DNA of 64,000 nt, taken from Calothrix parasitica NIES-267 (lineage in GTDB: Bacteria; Cyanobacteriota; Cyanobacteriia; Cyanobacteriales; Nostocaceae). Every line of letters starts with the position of its first letter. The stretch's first letter is position 1. Below are positions 27,408 through 36,222 of the stretch, in pieces. The translations under genes were made by a program, and so were the position numbers. Under the pieces are notes generated by a model that was given only the letters and a program-made list of their open reading frames with translations, was not told the origin of the DNA and searched no databases. The stretch is from the NCBI RefSeq assembly GCF_002368095.1, contig NZ_AP018227.1, positions 4,363,469-4,427,468 on the forward strand, in the 5' to 3' direction.

Positions 27408-27480
27408 GTAGGGTGCTGTGACGGCTACCTTTATTTATCTAGTCCAATTAAGAAATTTGATATTGCCGTCACGCACCAAT
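27408..27480. repeat. Palindromic repeat, GGTGCTGTGACGG family
   Basis: The left end GTAGGGTGCTGTGACGG (27408-27424) and right end CCGTCACGCACCAAT (27466-27480) form an imperfect inverted repeat around an AT-rich loop. The orientation is opposite to the three units that follow at 27547-27816, and a relative is at 16282-16346. Confidence 0.8.
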
Positions 27481-27546
27481 TGACCCACAATGAAACCGTA
27501 ATCTTTAATTTACTCAGGAATGACCGCAATTGTCACAATACACTGG

Positions 27547-27816
27547 TTGGTGCGTGACGGTAAATTTAAATTATTTCGTTATCTTTGATAAACTATTTGA
27601 ACCGTCACAGCACCCTACGAGAGATTATCGCTTTAAAGTAATTAATTGGTGCGTGACGGTAAATTTAAACTATTTCGTTATCCTTGATAGATTATCGTGA
27701 CCGGCACAGTACCCTACGAGAGATTATCGCTTTAAAGTAATTAATTGGTGCGTGACGGTAAGTTCAAATTATTTCGTTAGCCTTGATAAATTATCTGAAC
27801 CGTCACAGCACCCTAC
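27547..27816. repeat. Tandem array of a 99-bp palindromic unit
   Basis: Three units start with TTGGTGCGTGACGG at 27547, 27646 and 27745, exactly 99 bp apart; the last unit stops at CACCCTAC, 27816, about 2.7 copies in all. Each unit is an inverted repeat, with GGTGCGTGACGG pairing with CCGTCACAGCACC about 45 bases later. The array sits inside the sugar operon, between the oxidase and acetyltransferase genes, and would appear in the transcript as a row of hairpins. Confidence 0.9.
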
Positions 27817-27820
27817 AAAA

Positions 27821-28765
27821 TTATCCCTTCAAAGCTAATTGTGCTTTCTCCAAAATCTCCACCACAGCTACCCCATTCCAACCATCAGAACGAGGTTTTT
27901 CACGACTTTGCAAACAGTTGAGAAAATGTTCGCACTCAATTTTCAAAGGTTCCGATGCAGCCACATCTACAACTTGACTACCTTCATCCCGGTTCTTCAG
28001 ATTTTCGTCAACTCCTTTGTGATAAATCGTTACCTGTTGAGCAACTTCATCGTAAACCAACATTTGCTGCTCGGTAATTACAGTTGTACTGCGCTGCAAT
28101 AATGGCCAATACCAAGAACAATGTAAATGAGCCGTTTGACCACCCACGAAAGATAAGTCTACATGAATATTGTCTTCGATGTTTGGCTGTAAAATTGCCT
28201 GAGCGCTAGCTTTTACCGTCTCAATTTCAGGATTACCCAATAAATCTAATACTACCGAAACATCGTGGGGTGCAAAAGACCACCAAACATTCTCTTCCCG
28301 ACGCACTCTACCCAACTTTGCTCTTTGAGTAGCCACATGAACTACCTTTCCAGCTTTACCGCTAGCTAAATACTCTCGCATCCAACTAATAGCAGATTGA
28401 TAAAGCAATAAATGTCCCACCATGAGGATACGCGAGTGTTTATCGGCATATTCAGCTAATGCTTTAGCTTCAGCAGTTTGTAGAGTCATGGGTTTTTCTA
28501 CAAATACATCTTTCCCTGCTTCCAAAGCCGCGATCGCAAATTTATAATGGCTTGGAGCAGGAGTTGCTAAAACAACTGCATTTACATCAGTTTCTAATAC
28601 CTGTTGAAAATCTGAATAAGTAATCAATCCAGGATAATCAACTTCTACTTTGCTTCTTAACTCAGTACTAGCTTCAGCAACTCCAGCCAAAGCACCCAAA
28701 GCATGAAAATTACGAACCAGGTTTTTACCCCAATTCCCAGCACCAACTACAACAACTTGACTCAC
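27821..28765 (-). CDS. Gfo/Idh/MocA sugar oxidoreductase (WbpB-like)
   Basis: This is an NAD-dependent oxidoreductase of 314 residues with the Rossmann motif VVGAGNWGKN at the start and the family motif VEKPMT near residue 100. In the diacetamido-mannuronic acid route the WbpB/WlbA member oxidises C3 of UDP-GlcNAcA to the 3-keto sugar used by the aminotransferase. The GTG at 28765 is chosen because it overlaps the dehydrogenase stop (GTGA), has AAGGTGA upstream and starts right at the Rossmann strand; the ATG at 28792 would add nine unmatched residues. Translational coupling to the dehydrogenase supports consecutive steps in one pathway. Confidence 0.88.
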   Translation of the reverse strand: MSQVVVVGAGNWGKNLVRNFHALGALAGVAEASTELRSKVEVDYPGLITYSDFQQVLETDVNAVVLATPAPSHYKFAIAALEAGKDVFVEKPMTLQTAEAKALAEYADKHSRILMVGHLLLYQSAISWMREYLASGKAGKVVHVATQRAKLGRVRREENVWWSFAPHDVSVVLDLLGNPEIETVKASAQAILQPNIEDNIHVDLSFVGGQTAHLHCSWYWPLLQRSTTVITEQQMLVYDEVAQQVTIYHKGVDENLKNRDEGSQVVDVAASEPLKIECEHFLNCLQSREKPRSDGWNGVAVVEILEKAQLALKG

Positions 28766-30099
28766 AATAACGTCACCTTCTCTTGAGCGCAATTTAAATG
28801 TCTAGTTATACCCCGCGTATCCAACACAGCCTTTGCGTGTTGCACGATATTAACGTAATCAACTTGACTGTGGTCGGTAGTAATTATGACTAAATCAGAA
28901 CTTGATATAGTTTCTGGAGATAATCCTACTGATTTAAAAGTTTTGTCTGCTATGTTAATTTCTGGAACATAGGGGTCATAATAAGCAATGTCTACCCCAT
29001 CTTTTAGCAAACTACTAATAACATGAATGGCTGGAGACTCTCGCCAATCTCCCAAGTCTTTTTTATAAGACACTCCCATTACTAGTACTTTCGCATTAGC
29101 TGGAGCCACACCAACCTTATTTAAAGTTCGCCAGGTTTTTTCCCTCACAAACTCAGGCATTCGGCGATTTATTTCCCCTGCCAAAGCGATAAAATGTGTT
29201 TCAAAATTAAATTCTTTAGCCTTCCACTCTAGATAATGAGGGTCTAAAGGAATACAATGTCCTCCCACTCCAGGACCGGGATAAAAAGGCATAATACCAA
29301 AAGGCTTTGTATTAGCTGCATCAAGGACTTCCCACACATTCAAATCCATGCGATCGCACAACAATGCAAGTTCATTTACTAACGCAATATTGACCGCACG
29401 GAATGTATTTTCAAATACTTTAACTAACTCAGCAGCTTTAGCACTATTAACTGTTACAACTTTCTCAATAGTCTGCTCGTAAAATAACTTAGCAACAGCT
29501 AGAGAATTAATGTCAGATGCACCAACTACTTTATTAGTATTCTTAGTTGTATAACGCTTATTACCAGGGTCTACCCGTTCCGGAGAATGAGCAAGAAAGA
29601 AATCTTCACCTTGCTTCAAACCGCTCTGTTCCAGTACCGGACGTATGACCTCATCAGTAGTCCCTGGATAAGTAGTTGATTCTAAACTAATTAATTGACC
29701 TTTTCTTAAAGCTTGAGCAATTCCCTTTGTAACGCTCTCAATGTAACTCAAATTAGGAGTCAAATTCTTAGTTAAAGGAGTTGGAACACAAATTACCAAT
29801 ACATCCATTTCTGGAACCACTTCAAAACCAGTTACAGCCTTAAGTTTACCATCTGCCACTATCTGTTTTAATTCATCATCGTCAACATCGCTAATATAGT
29901 TATCAGCGCAGTTAACCCGCTCCGCTCTTAAAGGATTTTGTTCAATACCAATTACATTAAAGCCGACCTTTGCCTTTTCCACAGCAAAAGGTAAACCAAC
30001 ATAACCCAAACCAATAACCCCAACAGTCGCAGTACGATTAATAATTTTTTGCTCTAACTCACTTAAACTTTTTGTAATATTGGGTACTAAAGTTTCCAT
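28762..30099 (-). CDS. UDP-sugar 6-dehydrogenase (WbpA/WecC type)
   Basis: This nucleotide-sugar dehydrogenase of 445 residues has the NAD-binding motif GVIGLGYVGLP at 27-37, the central motif VFENTFRAVNIALVNE, and the catalytic Cys282 in GPGVGGHCIPLDP. It oxidises C6 of a UDP-N-acetylhexosamine to the uronic acid. WbpA (UDP-GlcNAc) and WecC (UDP-ManNAc) are hard to tell apart from sequence alone. The presence of WbpB-, WbpE-, WbpD- and WbpI-like genes downstream favours the WbpA role. It is the first gene of the minus-strand cluster and its promoter should lie in 30100-30464. Confidence 0.9.
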   Translation of the reverse strand: METLVPNITKSLSELEQKIINRTATVGVIGLGYVGLPFAVEKAKVGFNVIGIEQNPLRAERVNCADNYISDVDDDELKQIVADGKLKAVTGFEVVPEMDVLVICVPTPLTKNLTPNLSYIESVTKGIAQALRKGQLISLESTTYPGTTDEVIRPVLEQSGLKQGEDFFLAHSPERVDPGNKRYTTKNTNKVVGASDINSLAVAKLFYEQTIEKVVTVNSAKAAELVKVFENTFRAVNIALVNELALLCDRMDLNVWEVLDAANTKPFGIMPFYPGPGVGGHCIPLDPHYLEWKAKEFNFETHFIALAGEINRRMPEFVREKTWRTLNKVGVAPANAKVLVMGVSYKKDLGDWRESPAIHVISSLLKDGVDIAYYDPYVPEINIADKTFKSVGLSPETISSSDLVIITTDHSQVDYVNIVQHAKAVLDTRGITRHLNCAQEKVTLL

Positions 30100-30464
30100 A
30101 TTTATTTTTTAGCTGAAACTATATTGATTTATGGCGTTGCATAAATGCGGGATGAATCATGTAAACACCCTCTAAGTGATAGTTATCGCAGAGATATTAT
30201 AAAAGTTATCGCAGATATCTGATCTCTACAATAAATACGGTTTTTCCCTCAAATTAAGCGAAACAACTAATTTTATAGTTGCTTGATGATTTGAGCAATT
30301 AACCCTATTCATCACGAAAATAATATAACAGAGTAAATCAAATAAAAATGTCTGCTAGATTATACTTAAGCAAAAAGTATTATTATTTATTAGAATAATT
30401 ATAATTGGGCATGGGGCATAGGGGATTGGGCATGAGACCGAAGGGTATGGGGCATTGAAAAATA
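30100..30464 (-). promoter_or_regulatory. Upstream region of the sugar-nucleotide operon
   Basis: There is no gene here. This is the only sizeable upstream region for the minus-strand cluster that begins at 30099, so its promoter is expected here, though I did not find a convincing -35/-10 pair. The part at 30405-30460 is a G-rich stretch with repeated GGGCAT/GGGGCAT words (STRR-like). Confidence 0.4.
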
Positions 30465-30508
30465 TAAAAAAGCGATACGCTTTGGAAATAATGCCAAAGC
30501 ATATCGCT
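30465..30508 (-). terminator. Rho-independent terminator after the toxin gene
   Basis: On the minus strand AGCGATATGCTTTGG pairs with CCAAAGCGTATCGCT (one mismatch, 8-base loop) and is followed directly by a T-run (TTTTTTATATTTTT). It lies about 60 bases after the toxin frame and separates the vapBC unit from the polysaccharide operon. Confidence 0.85.
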
Positions 30509-30570
30509 AATGTTGTATCCGAATTACAAACTATGATTTTGGTAAAATTTTTTCAAACTCTTCAAGAGAA

Positions 30571-31014
30571 TTAATAGTAACAGTTTGTTTGTGTAATTGT
30601 TTTAGCCCGGACATATCCTTTATCACCTAATTCGTTAATTTTAGCGATTAAATTAGCAGGAACTTCATCAATACTAACAATCGGCATTTGTTCAACTATC
30701 GTCCGAGCAATTAAAAGTCTGTCAAAAGGGTCTTTGTGATGCGATGGTAAATTATTTAAAGCGTAAATATGAGCTAAATCAATAGGTAAAATTTGTAGAT
30801 TATTTACCTGCTGTTGATTGTCAATTAATTCAGGAAGATTTGAATTCAAGTTGAGCTTACCCAATTGTAGCTTGATTTGCATTTCCCAGACACTAACAAT
30901 ACTCAGTATCCATGTATTGCTAGTGTCGATTAATAAGTTTGTGACTGTTTGAGACAATCCTTATCGATTTGCTGTAAACCAGATAAATATATGAGTGTCT
31001 AACAAAATATTCAT
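30571..31014 (-). pseudogene. VapC-like PIN toxin, interrupted by an in-frame stop
   Basis: Reading from the ATG at 31014 gives MNILLDTHIFIWFTANR, the normal start of a VapC PIN-domain RNase with its first acidic residue, then a TAA at 30961-30963. The same frame continues without any shift as GLSQTVTN, ILSIVSVWEMQI, DPFDRLLIAR and VSIDE, the rest of the PIN core. The toxin thus carries one nonsense codon at position 18. A TTG at 30957 could restart translation but would lack the first catalytic Asp. The last 25 residues after VSIDE do not look like a usual VapC end, and another frame there reads LKQLHKQTVTINSLEEFEK, so a second lesion is possible. The ATG overlaps the antitoxin stop by four bases. 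Confidence 0.8.
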
Positions 31015-31250
31015 TCTTCACCGAACCAAAATTCATCGGGTAAAGGTTCATTGAAATTTTCGCTCATCCAACCTTGACCTTCATGCAGACCAAATATACG
31101 ACGTTTTGGTTGTTCTTGATTAGATGGCTGTTGAATGTATTTCTGTTCCAAGAATTCGATAAAATCTACTACCTGCTGTTGTTGTTCCGGGGATAAGTTT
31201 TGCAGTCTGGTAACTAATCCTTCAGTTATATTAACTGTTTGGGAATTCAT
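31011..31250 (-). CDS. VapB-like antitoxin, DUF2281 type
   Basis: This 79-residue protein has LSPEQQQQVVDFIEFLEQKY, typical of the DUF2281 antitoxins paired with PIN toxins, and an acidic, aromatic tail (RRIFGLHEGQGWMSENF and further) that would cover the toxin. The ATG at 31250 follows a strong GGAGGG; an upstream TTG that would read through this site is rejected. The stop overlaps the toxin ATG (ATGA), as is standard for vapBC operons. Antitoxins of this kind often repress their own promoter, but no operator was identified. Confidence 0.82.
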   Translation of the reverse strand: MNSQTVNITEGLVTRLQNLSPEQQQQVVDFIEFLEQKYIQQPSNQEQPKRRIFGLHEGQGWMSENFNEPLPDEFWFGEE

Positions 31251-31562
31251 GTTTCCCTCCAAGTTTATTTTTAGTAATACTACTATTTTATTCGGAGTTG
31301 GGCGTGGGAAGACATAAAAAATAAAAAGCCTAGTGCTTTGTCCCGTTTATTTTGATAACTTTTACCCAGTCCTATTTATAGGACTTGAGCTATTAGGCCG
31401 GGGTTTTCAACCTCGGTCGGGTTAACGTAAAAAACCGTCATATTTAATGTGGTTGAGTAGTAGTTTACCGCATTAATTACGACGGGTTGTAGAGACGTAG
31501 CACTGCTACGTCTCCCAACATTATCGAGAAAACGAACCATCCACAATTAACGTATTGAAGCA
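31251..31562. other. Intergenic region with a GAGACGTAG palindrome
   Basis: No gene is supported. A perfect inverted repeat, GAGACGTAG-CACTG-CTACGTCTC, is at 31492-31514; a diverged copy is at about 56298-56322. It lies about 50 bases after the stop of the Wzc-like gene read on the minus strand. The vapBC promoter is expected near 31260-31320. Confidence 0.6.
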
Positions 31563-33761
31563 CTACCCAATCTCAACCTTAGTGACTTCCGCATCAACTT
31601 TCCCATTCATCTCGCCCGGATTAATGCCGTAATAACCCTTGTAAGAATAGTAACCACCGTAACTATTATCAGCAGTGACACCATTAACAACCATACCCAA
31701 TACTCGATGACCTGACTGCTCTAACAATGACTTAGCAGCATTCACCGAGCCAGTATTGGCAACGCCGGGACGTACTACCAATAACATGCCGTCGGCCAGT
31801 TTTCCTATATTCAAAGCGTCAGCGACTACTGTTAACGGTGGAGCATCAATGATTACAAGGTCATATTCTTGGCTAGCGTCTTTGACTAAATTAGCCATGC
31901 TTTGGGATTCTAATAAAGCTAAGGGATTTGGTGGAATTTTCCCGCTGGTAAGCACGTCTAAGGTTACAAGTGCTTCTTCCGTACTACCGTTTAATGCTGC
32001 TTGTCCCACCAAGACGTTGCTTAAGCCTATCATGTTTGGTAAATCCCAAATATTTTGTTGTGTGGGACGACGCATATCTGCATCTATTAATAGTACTCGT
32101 CGTCCTAGTTGAGCCATAGCAACAGCTAAGTTAGATGAAACAAAGGATTTACCTTCACCCGGTATAGAACTGCTGACTACTATTACTTTTAATGCTTTAT
32201 CAGACATGGTGAAACCGAGGTTTGTCTGAAGAATTTCAAAAGCAGTACTAGCCGGTGAATAAGGATTGTTGAGTACGGGTAATTCTTGTCTGTCTTTGTC
32301 TTTTTCATCTACCCGAGGAATAGTACCCAACAAGGGATAACCCAAGAGTTTCTTCGCTTCATCAAGGGTTTTGAGGGATTTATCCATCGCTTCAAGTATC
32401 AACGCAGTTCCTACACCCAAGAGAATTCCTAAAAAGCCACCTAAAGCTAAATTTAGAGCAATTTTAGGTGAAATTGGTTTATTGGGGACTAAAGCCGAAG
32501 CAATTACTTTAGCATTACCGACATTCTGTTTTTCAACTACCTGAACTTCTTGCAGCTGCTTCAATAATTGTTGATAGGTTGATTGCGCTACCTGTAGTTT
32601 TCGCTGTAGCTGTCGCTGTTGTTGCTCTAATTTCGGTAAAACGCTTAACCGGGCTTGGTTTGATACGAAGGCTTTTCTTAACAAGCCAACTCGGTTTGTT
32701 GCTGCTAATCTTTCAACTTCTGATTTTATTAGTTCTGCTGTTAGAGATTGTTTTAATTCACCGATTTGCAAATCTGGCTCTCTAACAGATACTCCGTTAC
32801 CGACAATTTGTCCAACTTTGCCTTCAAGCTGGTTTTTTAAAGCTTCTAATTTTTTAGAAAGATTAATTACTGTTGGGTGCTGGTCGGTTAACTTAGTTCG
32901 CGCTACTGCTAACTCTTTTTGCGTCTTCTGAAATTCTGTCAGTACTTGCTGTACAGCTGGTGACTGGCTCAAACTTGATAAAGCTACTGCTTGTTGTGGC
33001 TGCAATTTTAACTGATTTTGCAAAGCTTCAGAACGAGTCATCGCTTCTACTAAGTTTGCTTGAGACTGAGTAATATTCTCTGATAAATCCTTTAGACTTT
33101 CTACCCCAAACTTTGCTTCTTCTTCCAAAGCAACTACATTATTTTGCTCTTTGAATTGACGCAAAGCTGCTTCCGCTTGTACGACTCTTCCTTCAACCTG
33201 TGGTAATTCCTTTTGCAAAAATTCTCGTGCTGCTCTGACTTCAGCGGTGTTGGTTTCCACATTATTTTCCATGTAGTCACCCATCAGGGAATTAACCACG
33301 TTTGCTGCTTCTTTGGGGTCGGTGCTTTTATAAGAAAGCTGTAAGACATCAGTACCCCGGATACTTTTTACCTGAAGTAGTTTTAGAAAAGCTTCATGAC
33401 TGAGGGTTTCACCTTCTTCATTTATAAGATTAAGTTTGGTTATAGTTTCTTTAATTAAAGGATGCGATTGGATAACCTCAGCTTCGGTATCCAGAGGATT
33501 GCTCAAATTTGTAATACCGCTGAGTTCGCCAATTTGTCCCCCTAAGCCTGAAAGGGAGGAAACATTATTATTTTTATCAAAACGTAATTTACCTTCTGCT
33601 TGATAAACTGGTTTTTGTCGAAAGGTGACAAAAGCTGCTAATCCAAAAATAGAGCTAGTTACAAGCAGCGCAGGCAACCAGCGTCTTTTAAGAATTAGCC
33701 AGTATTGTCCTAAATCAATATAGTCTTGTTCTTCTTGGTTTACTTGCATCTCATTTGTCAT
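31563..33761 (-). CDS. Wzc-like polysaccharide co-polymerase and BY-kinase
   Basis: This 732-residue fusion has an N-terminal Wzz domain with a transmembrane segment at about 30-50, a long coiled-coil region (about 170-410), a second transmembrane segment at about 437-460 and a cytoplasmic tyrosine kinase. Numbered from the upstream TTG, the kinase has Walker A SSSIPGEGKS (533-542), Walker A' LLIDADMRRP (560-569) and Walker B VIIDAPP (639-645), and ends in a tyrosine cluster (YGGYYSYKGYYG). Such proteins control chain length and export of capsule or exopolysaccharide through cycles of autophosphorylation. The ATG at 33761 is preferred over a TTG three codons earlier. No Wza-type outer-membrane exporter or Wzb phosphatase is in the window. 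Confidence 0.93.
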   Translation of the reverse strand: MTNEMQVNQEEQDYIDLGQYWLILKRRWLPALLVTSSIFGLAAFVTFRQKPVYQAEGKLRFDKNNNVSSLSGLGGQIGELSGITNLSNPLDTEAEVIQSHPLIKETITKLNLINEEGETLSHEAFLKLLQVKSIRGTDVLQLSYKSTDPKEAANVVNSLMGDYMENNVETNTAEVRAAREFLQKELPQVEGRVVQAEAALRQFKEQNNVVALEEEAKFGVESLKDLSENITQSQANLVEAMTRSEALQNQLKLQPQQAVALSSLSQSPAVQQVLTEFQKTQKELAVARTKLTDQHPTVINLSKKLEALKNQLEGKVGQIVGNGVSVREPDLQIGELKQSLTAELIKSEVERLAATNRVGLLRKAFVSNQARLSVLPKLEQQQRQLQRKLQVAQSTYQQLLKQLQEVQVVEKQNVGNAKVIASALVPNKPISPKIALNLALGGFLGILLGVGTALILEAMDKSLKTLDEAKKLLGYPLLGTIPRVDEKDKDRQELPVLNNPYSPASTAFEILQTNLGFTMSDKALKVIVVSSSIPGEGKSFVSSNLAVAMAQLGRRVLLIDADMRRPTQQNIWDLPNMIGLSNVLVGQAALNGSTEEALVTLDVLTSGKIPPNPLALLESQSMANLVKDASQEYDLVIIDAPPLTVVADALNIGKLADGMLLVVRPGVANTGSVNAAKSLLEQSGHRVLGMVVNGVTADNSYGGYYSYKGYYGINPGEMNGKVDAEVTKVEIG

Positions 33762-34613
33762 AGAACACACAACTCACACTATCGACTAATCGCTAATTTT
33801 TGCGAACGATGCATCCACTACATCTGGACAGATTTAATATTATTCTCTGATAAACTTTTATATTTTTTCGTTTATTACTTAAGATAGAAGACGTTTCTCT
33901 GTTAATGACTTAAATTCCAATATGGGGTTTGCATTAATCATTTAACAGTATTTTTTCTATTTGAAAAGTCTTGAGGTATACCTATAAGTTAAGCTTTTGG
34001 TTAATTTTAAATTAGTCTAATTATTGTATTATCTACAACTACTTTTATTAATGTCAAGATAATTTTCGATTATATACATATTAAGTAAGATATTTTTTGG
34101 TTGTATTTTCCAGATGACATTAACAAATTCTTGATTACATAAAACTGAAGTTGATTTATATAAAGATATGATTGATTCTTCTAACAATGTGATAAGTATT
34201 TGTTTATTTCTGCATATATATAGAATTTAGATAAATCTCAAAGGATGTTTTAAAAGTCGGATTTGATACGTTTTTTGTACTTTGCGAAATTATTTTACTG
34301 TTTTACACTACCTATTCCTTTGGAAATAATCTGTGTAATTTTAAAGTCATCAATTGCGAAATTTGCATATAGTTAATCCCCTTCAGTAATGAAGTTTAGA
34401 TAAAAGTAATTTTTCTTTAAGAAAATGTATCGCATCTAAACTTGATATTATTATTCATAACTTATAACTTTAAAGCTTAGTAATACTACTTACTTTACAA
34501 ATAATATTTGTTTAGTTGTTCCGAAATATTTGCATGATAAATATTCAGTAGAGATATTACTTCTGTACAACCAAAACTGTGTATAACTTTTAGATAAGGA
34601 ATAATACCTACCA
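33762..34613. promoter_or_regulatory. Long divergent intergenic region
   Basis: These 850 AT-rich bases lie between the divergent Wzc-like gene and the initiating transferase gene. I see no gene and no clear repeat. Its length and position suggest regulatory sequence for both polysaccharide transcripts, but I did not identify specific operators. Confidence 0.45.
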
Positions 34614-36035
34614 ATGCAGGAGGCTCTTTCTCACAACTCGCTGACTTCGGAGTCACAAGAAATTATCAAAAGTTTCCCGAAATTACTTTTGCTAACGGAT
34701 ATTATTAGTTTAGTTTGCTGTTTAGAATTCACCTTCTGGTTGCGTTTTAATCGGTCGGTTGATTGGCTAAATCCAACTTCTTATGGATTTATTTTTCTGG
34801 CTCTAGGAGCATTATATTTAGCAGATACTTATAAACCAGAGAAACAAATCGCTGGTTTAAGAGCGCCAGCACGTATTATTCTTAGCAATATATTTGTGGC
34901 TAGTGTGAGTGCTGCAATTATTTACATGTCTGGTGCTTGGAGAGGTAATCCTCTATTATGGCGAAGCGTCTTACTTCCGACCTTGGCTATTTTTTCAGTC
35001 TCTACTGTAGCAACGCGAATTTGGACGGCTAAATTGATTCGTGAATATGCTCAACAAACTCGTTGGCTGATTTTAGGTGCTAATAAGAATACAATTCAAT
35101 TTGCTCAAAACTTCCAAGCGCAAAATTCTTTAGGACGTTTAGTAGTTTTATCTGATAAGTCTGATAATTTAGATTGCTCTGAAGATATTGATTCTCCAAC
35201 AAAAGAATATACGGTAGGTACAATTGCAGATTTACCAGCTTTAAGCTCCCAGAGTTGGACAGGAATTTTGTTAGGAAGCCAAATAAAACTATCTGATTCG
35301 CTCGTAGAGCAATTAATGTCGATACGATTGCAGGGAATTCCAGTTTACAGATTACCTGATATTTATGAAAATCTGTGGTACAAACTTCCTCCATCTTTAT
35401 TACAAGATACTTGGTTTACTTTCAGTACGGGTTTTAACCTAATGTCTGGTGGTTTTAATGCCAGGGTTAAACGAGTATTTGATATGATTGCCTCAACATT
35501 ACTAATGTTGGTTTTATCTCCTTTAATGCTGTTGGTAGCCTTAGCAATCAAATTAGATAGTCGCGGTCCAATTTTTTATTCTCAAGAACGTACAGGGTTA
35601 AACGGTATCCCTTTCAAAGTTCATAAATTCCGCTCGATGTATCAGGATGCGGAAAAACGCGGGGCACAATGGGCACAGGAGCGCGACCCTAGAATCACGC
35701 GGGTAGGATATTGGTTGCGTTTGGTGCGAATTGACGAACTTCCACAGGTGTGGAATGTGGTCAAAGGAGAAATGAGTTTAATTGGTCCGCGTCCGGAAAG
35801 ACCGCAATTTGATGCTCAGCTAAAAGAAGCAATTCCTTATTATGATATTCGGTATTTAGTTAAACCGGGGATTACAGGATGGGCACAGGTGCTTTATCCT
35901 TATGGTGCATCAATAGAAGATGCTTACGAAAAGCTATCTTACGACCTTTATTACATCAAAAACTATTCCATTTGGTTGGATATAGCTATCTTTTTCAAGA
36001 CTATTCGAGTTGTTTTCTTGGGTAAAGGTAGATAA
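34614..36035 (+). CDS. Polyprenyl-phosphate sugar-1-phosphate transferase
   Basis: This is a 473-residue initiating enzyme of the WbaP/WcaJ kind. Four or so hydrophobic spans at about 25-140 precede a CoA-binding-like soluble part, then a further membrane helix at about 285-310 and the bacterial sugar-transferase catalytic domain. Clear motifs are KRVFDMIAS, YSQERTG, KFRSMYQDAE, RIDELPQVWNV, MSLIGPRPERP and VKPGITGWAQV. It transfers a sugar phosphate from a UDP-sugar to undecaprenyl phosphate, starting the repeat unit that the flippase and polymerase use. Galactose or glucose phosphate is likely, and GalE follows 187 bases downstream on the same strand. The start ATG is the first in frame. 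Confidence 0.92.
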   Translation: MQEALSHNSLTSESQEIIKSFPKLLLLTDIISLVCCLEFTFWLRFNRSVDWLNPTSYGFIFLALGALYLADTYKPEKQIAGLRAPARIILSNIFVASVSAAIIYMSGAWRGNPLLWRSVLLPTLAIFSVSTVATRIWTAKLIREYAQQTRWLILGANKNTIQFAQNFQAQNSLGRLVVLSDKSDNLDCSEDIDSPTKEYTVGTIADLPALSSQSWTGILLGSQIKLSDSLVEQLMSIRLQGIPVYRLPDIYENLWYKLPPSLLQDTWFTFSTGFNLMSGGFNARVKRVFDMIASTLLMLVLSPLMLLVALAIKLDSRGPIFYSQERTGLNGIPFKVHKFRSMYQDAEKRGAQWAQERDPRITRVGYWLRLVRIDELPQVWNVVKGEMSLIGPRPERPQFDAQLKEAIPYYDIRYLVKPGITGWAQVLYPYGASIEDAYEKLSYDLYYIKNYSIWLDIAIFFKTIRVVFLGKGR

Positions 36036-36222
36036 ATTGAATTTTGGCTTTTTCAGTTGATAAGCTACTCCAAAATCGATATTTATCTAATCCTAATTCT
36101 TTGACTAACCTTTGATTTCTTAGTTTGTATTATTTATCTCAAACTAAAGATATAAGTATCTAGCTATCAAACAACACAGGGTGTTTTGTCTGTGAAGTCT
36201 ATCCAATAAACGAGAATAGTTA

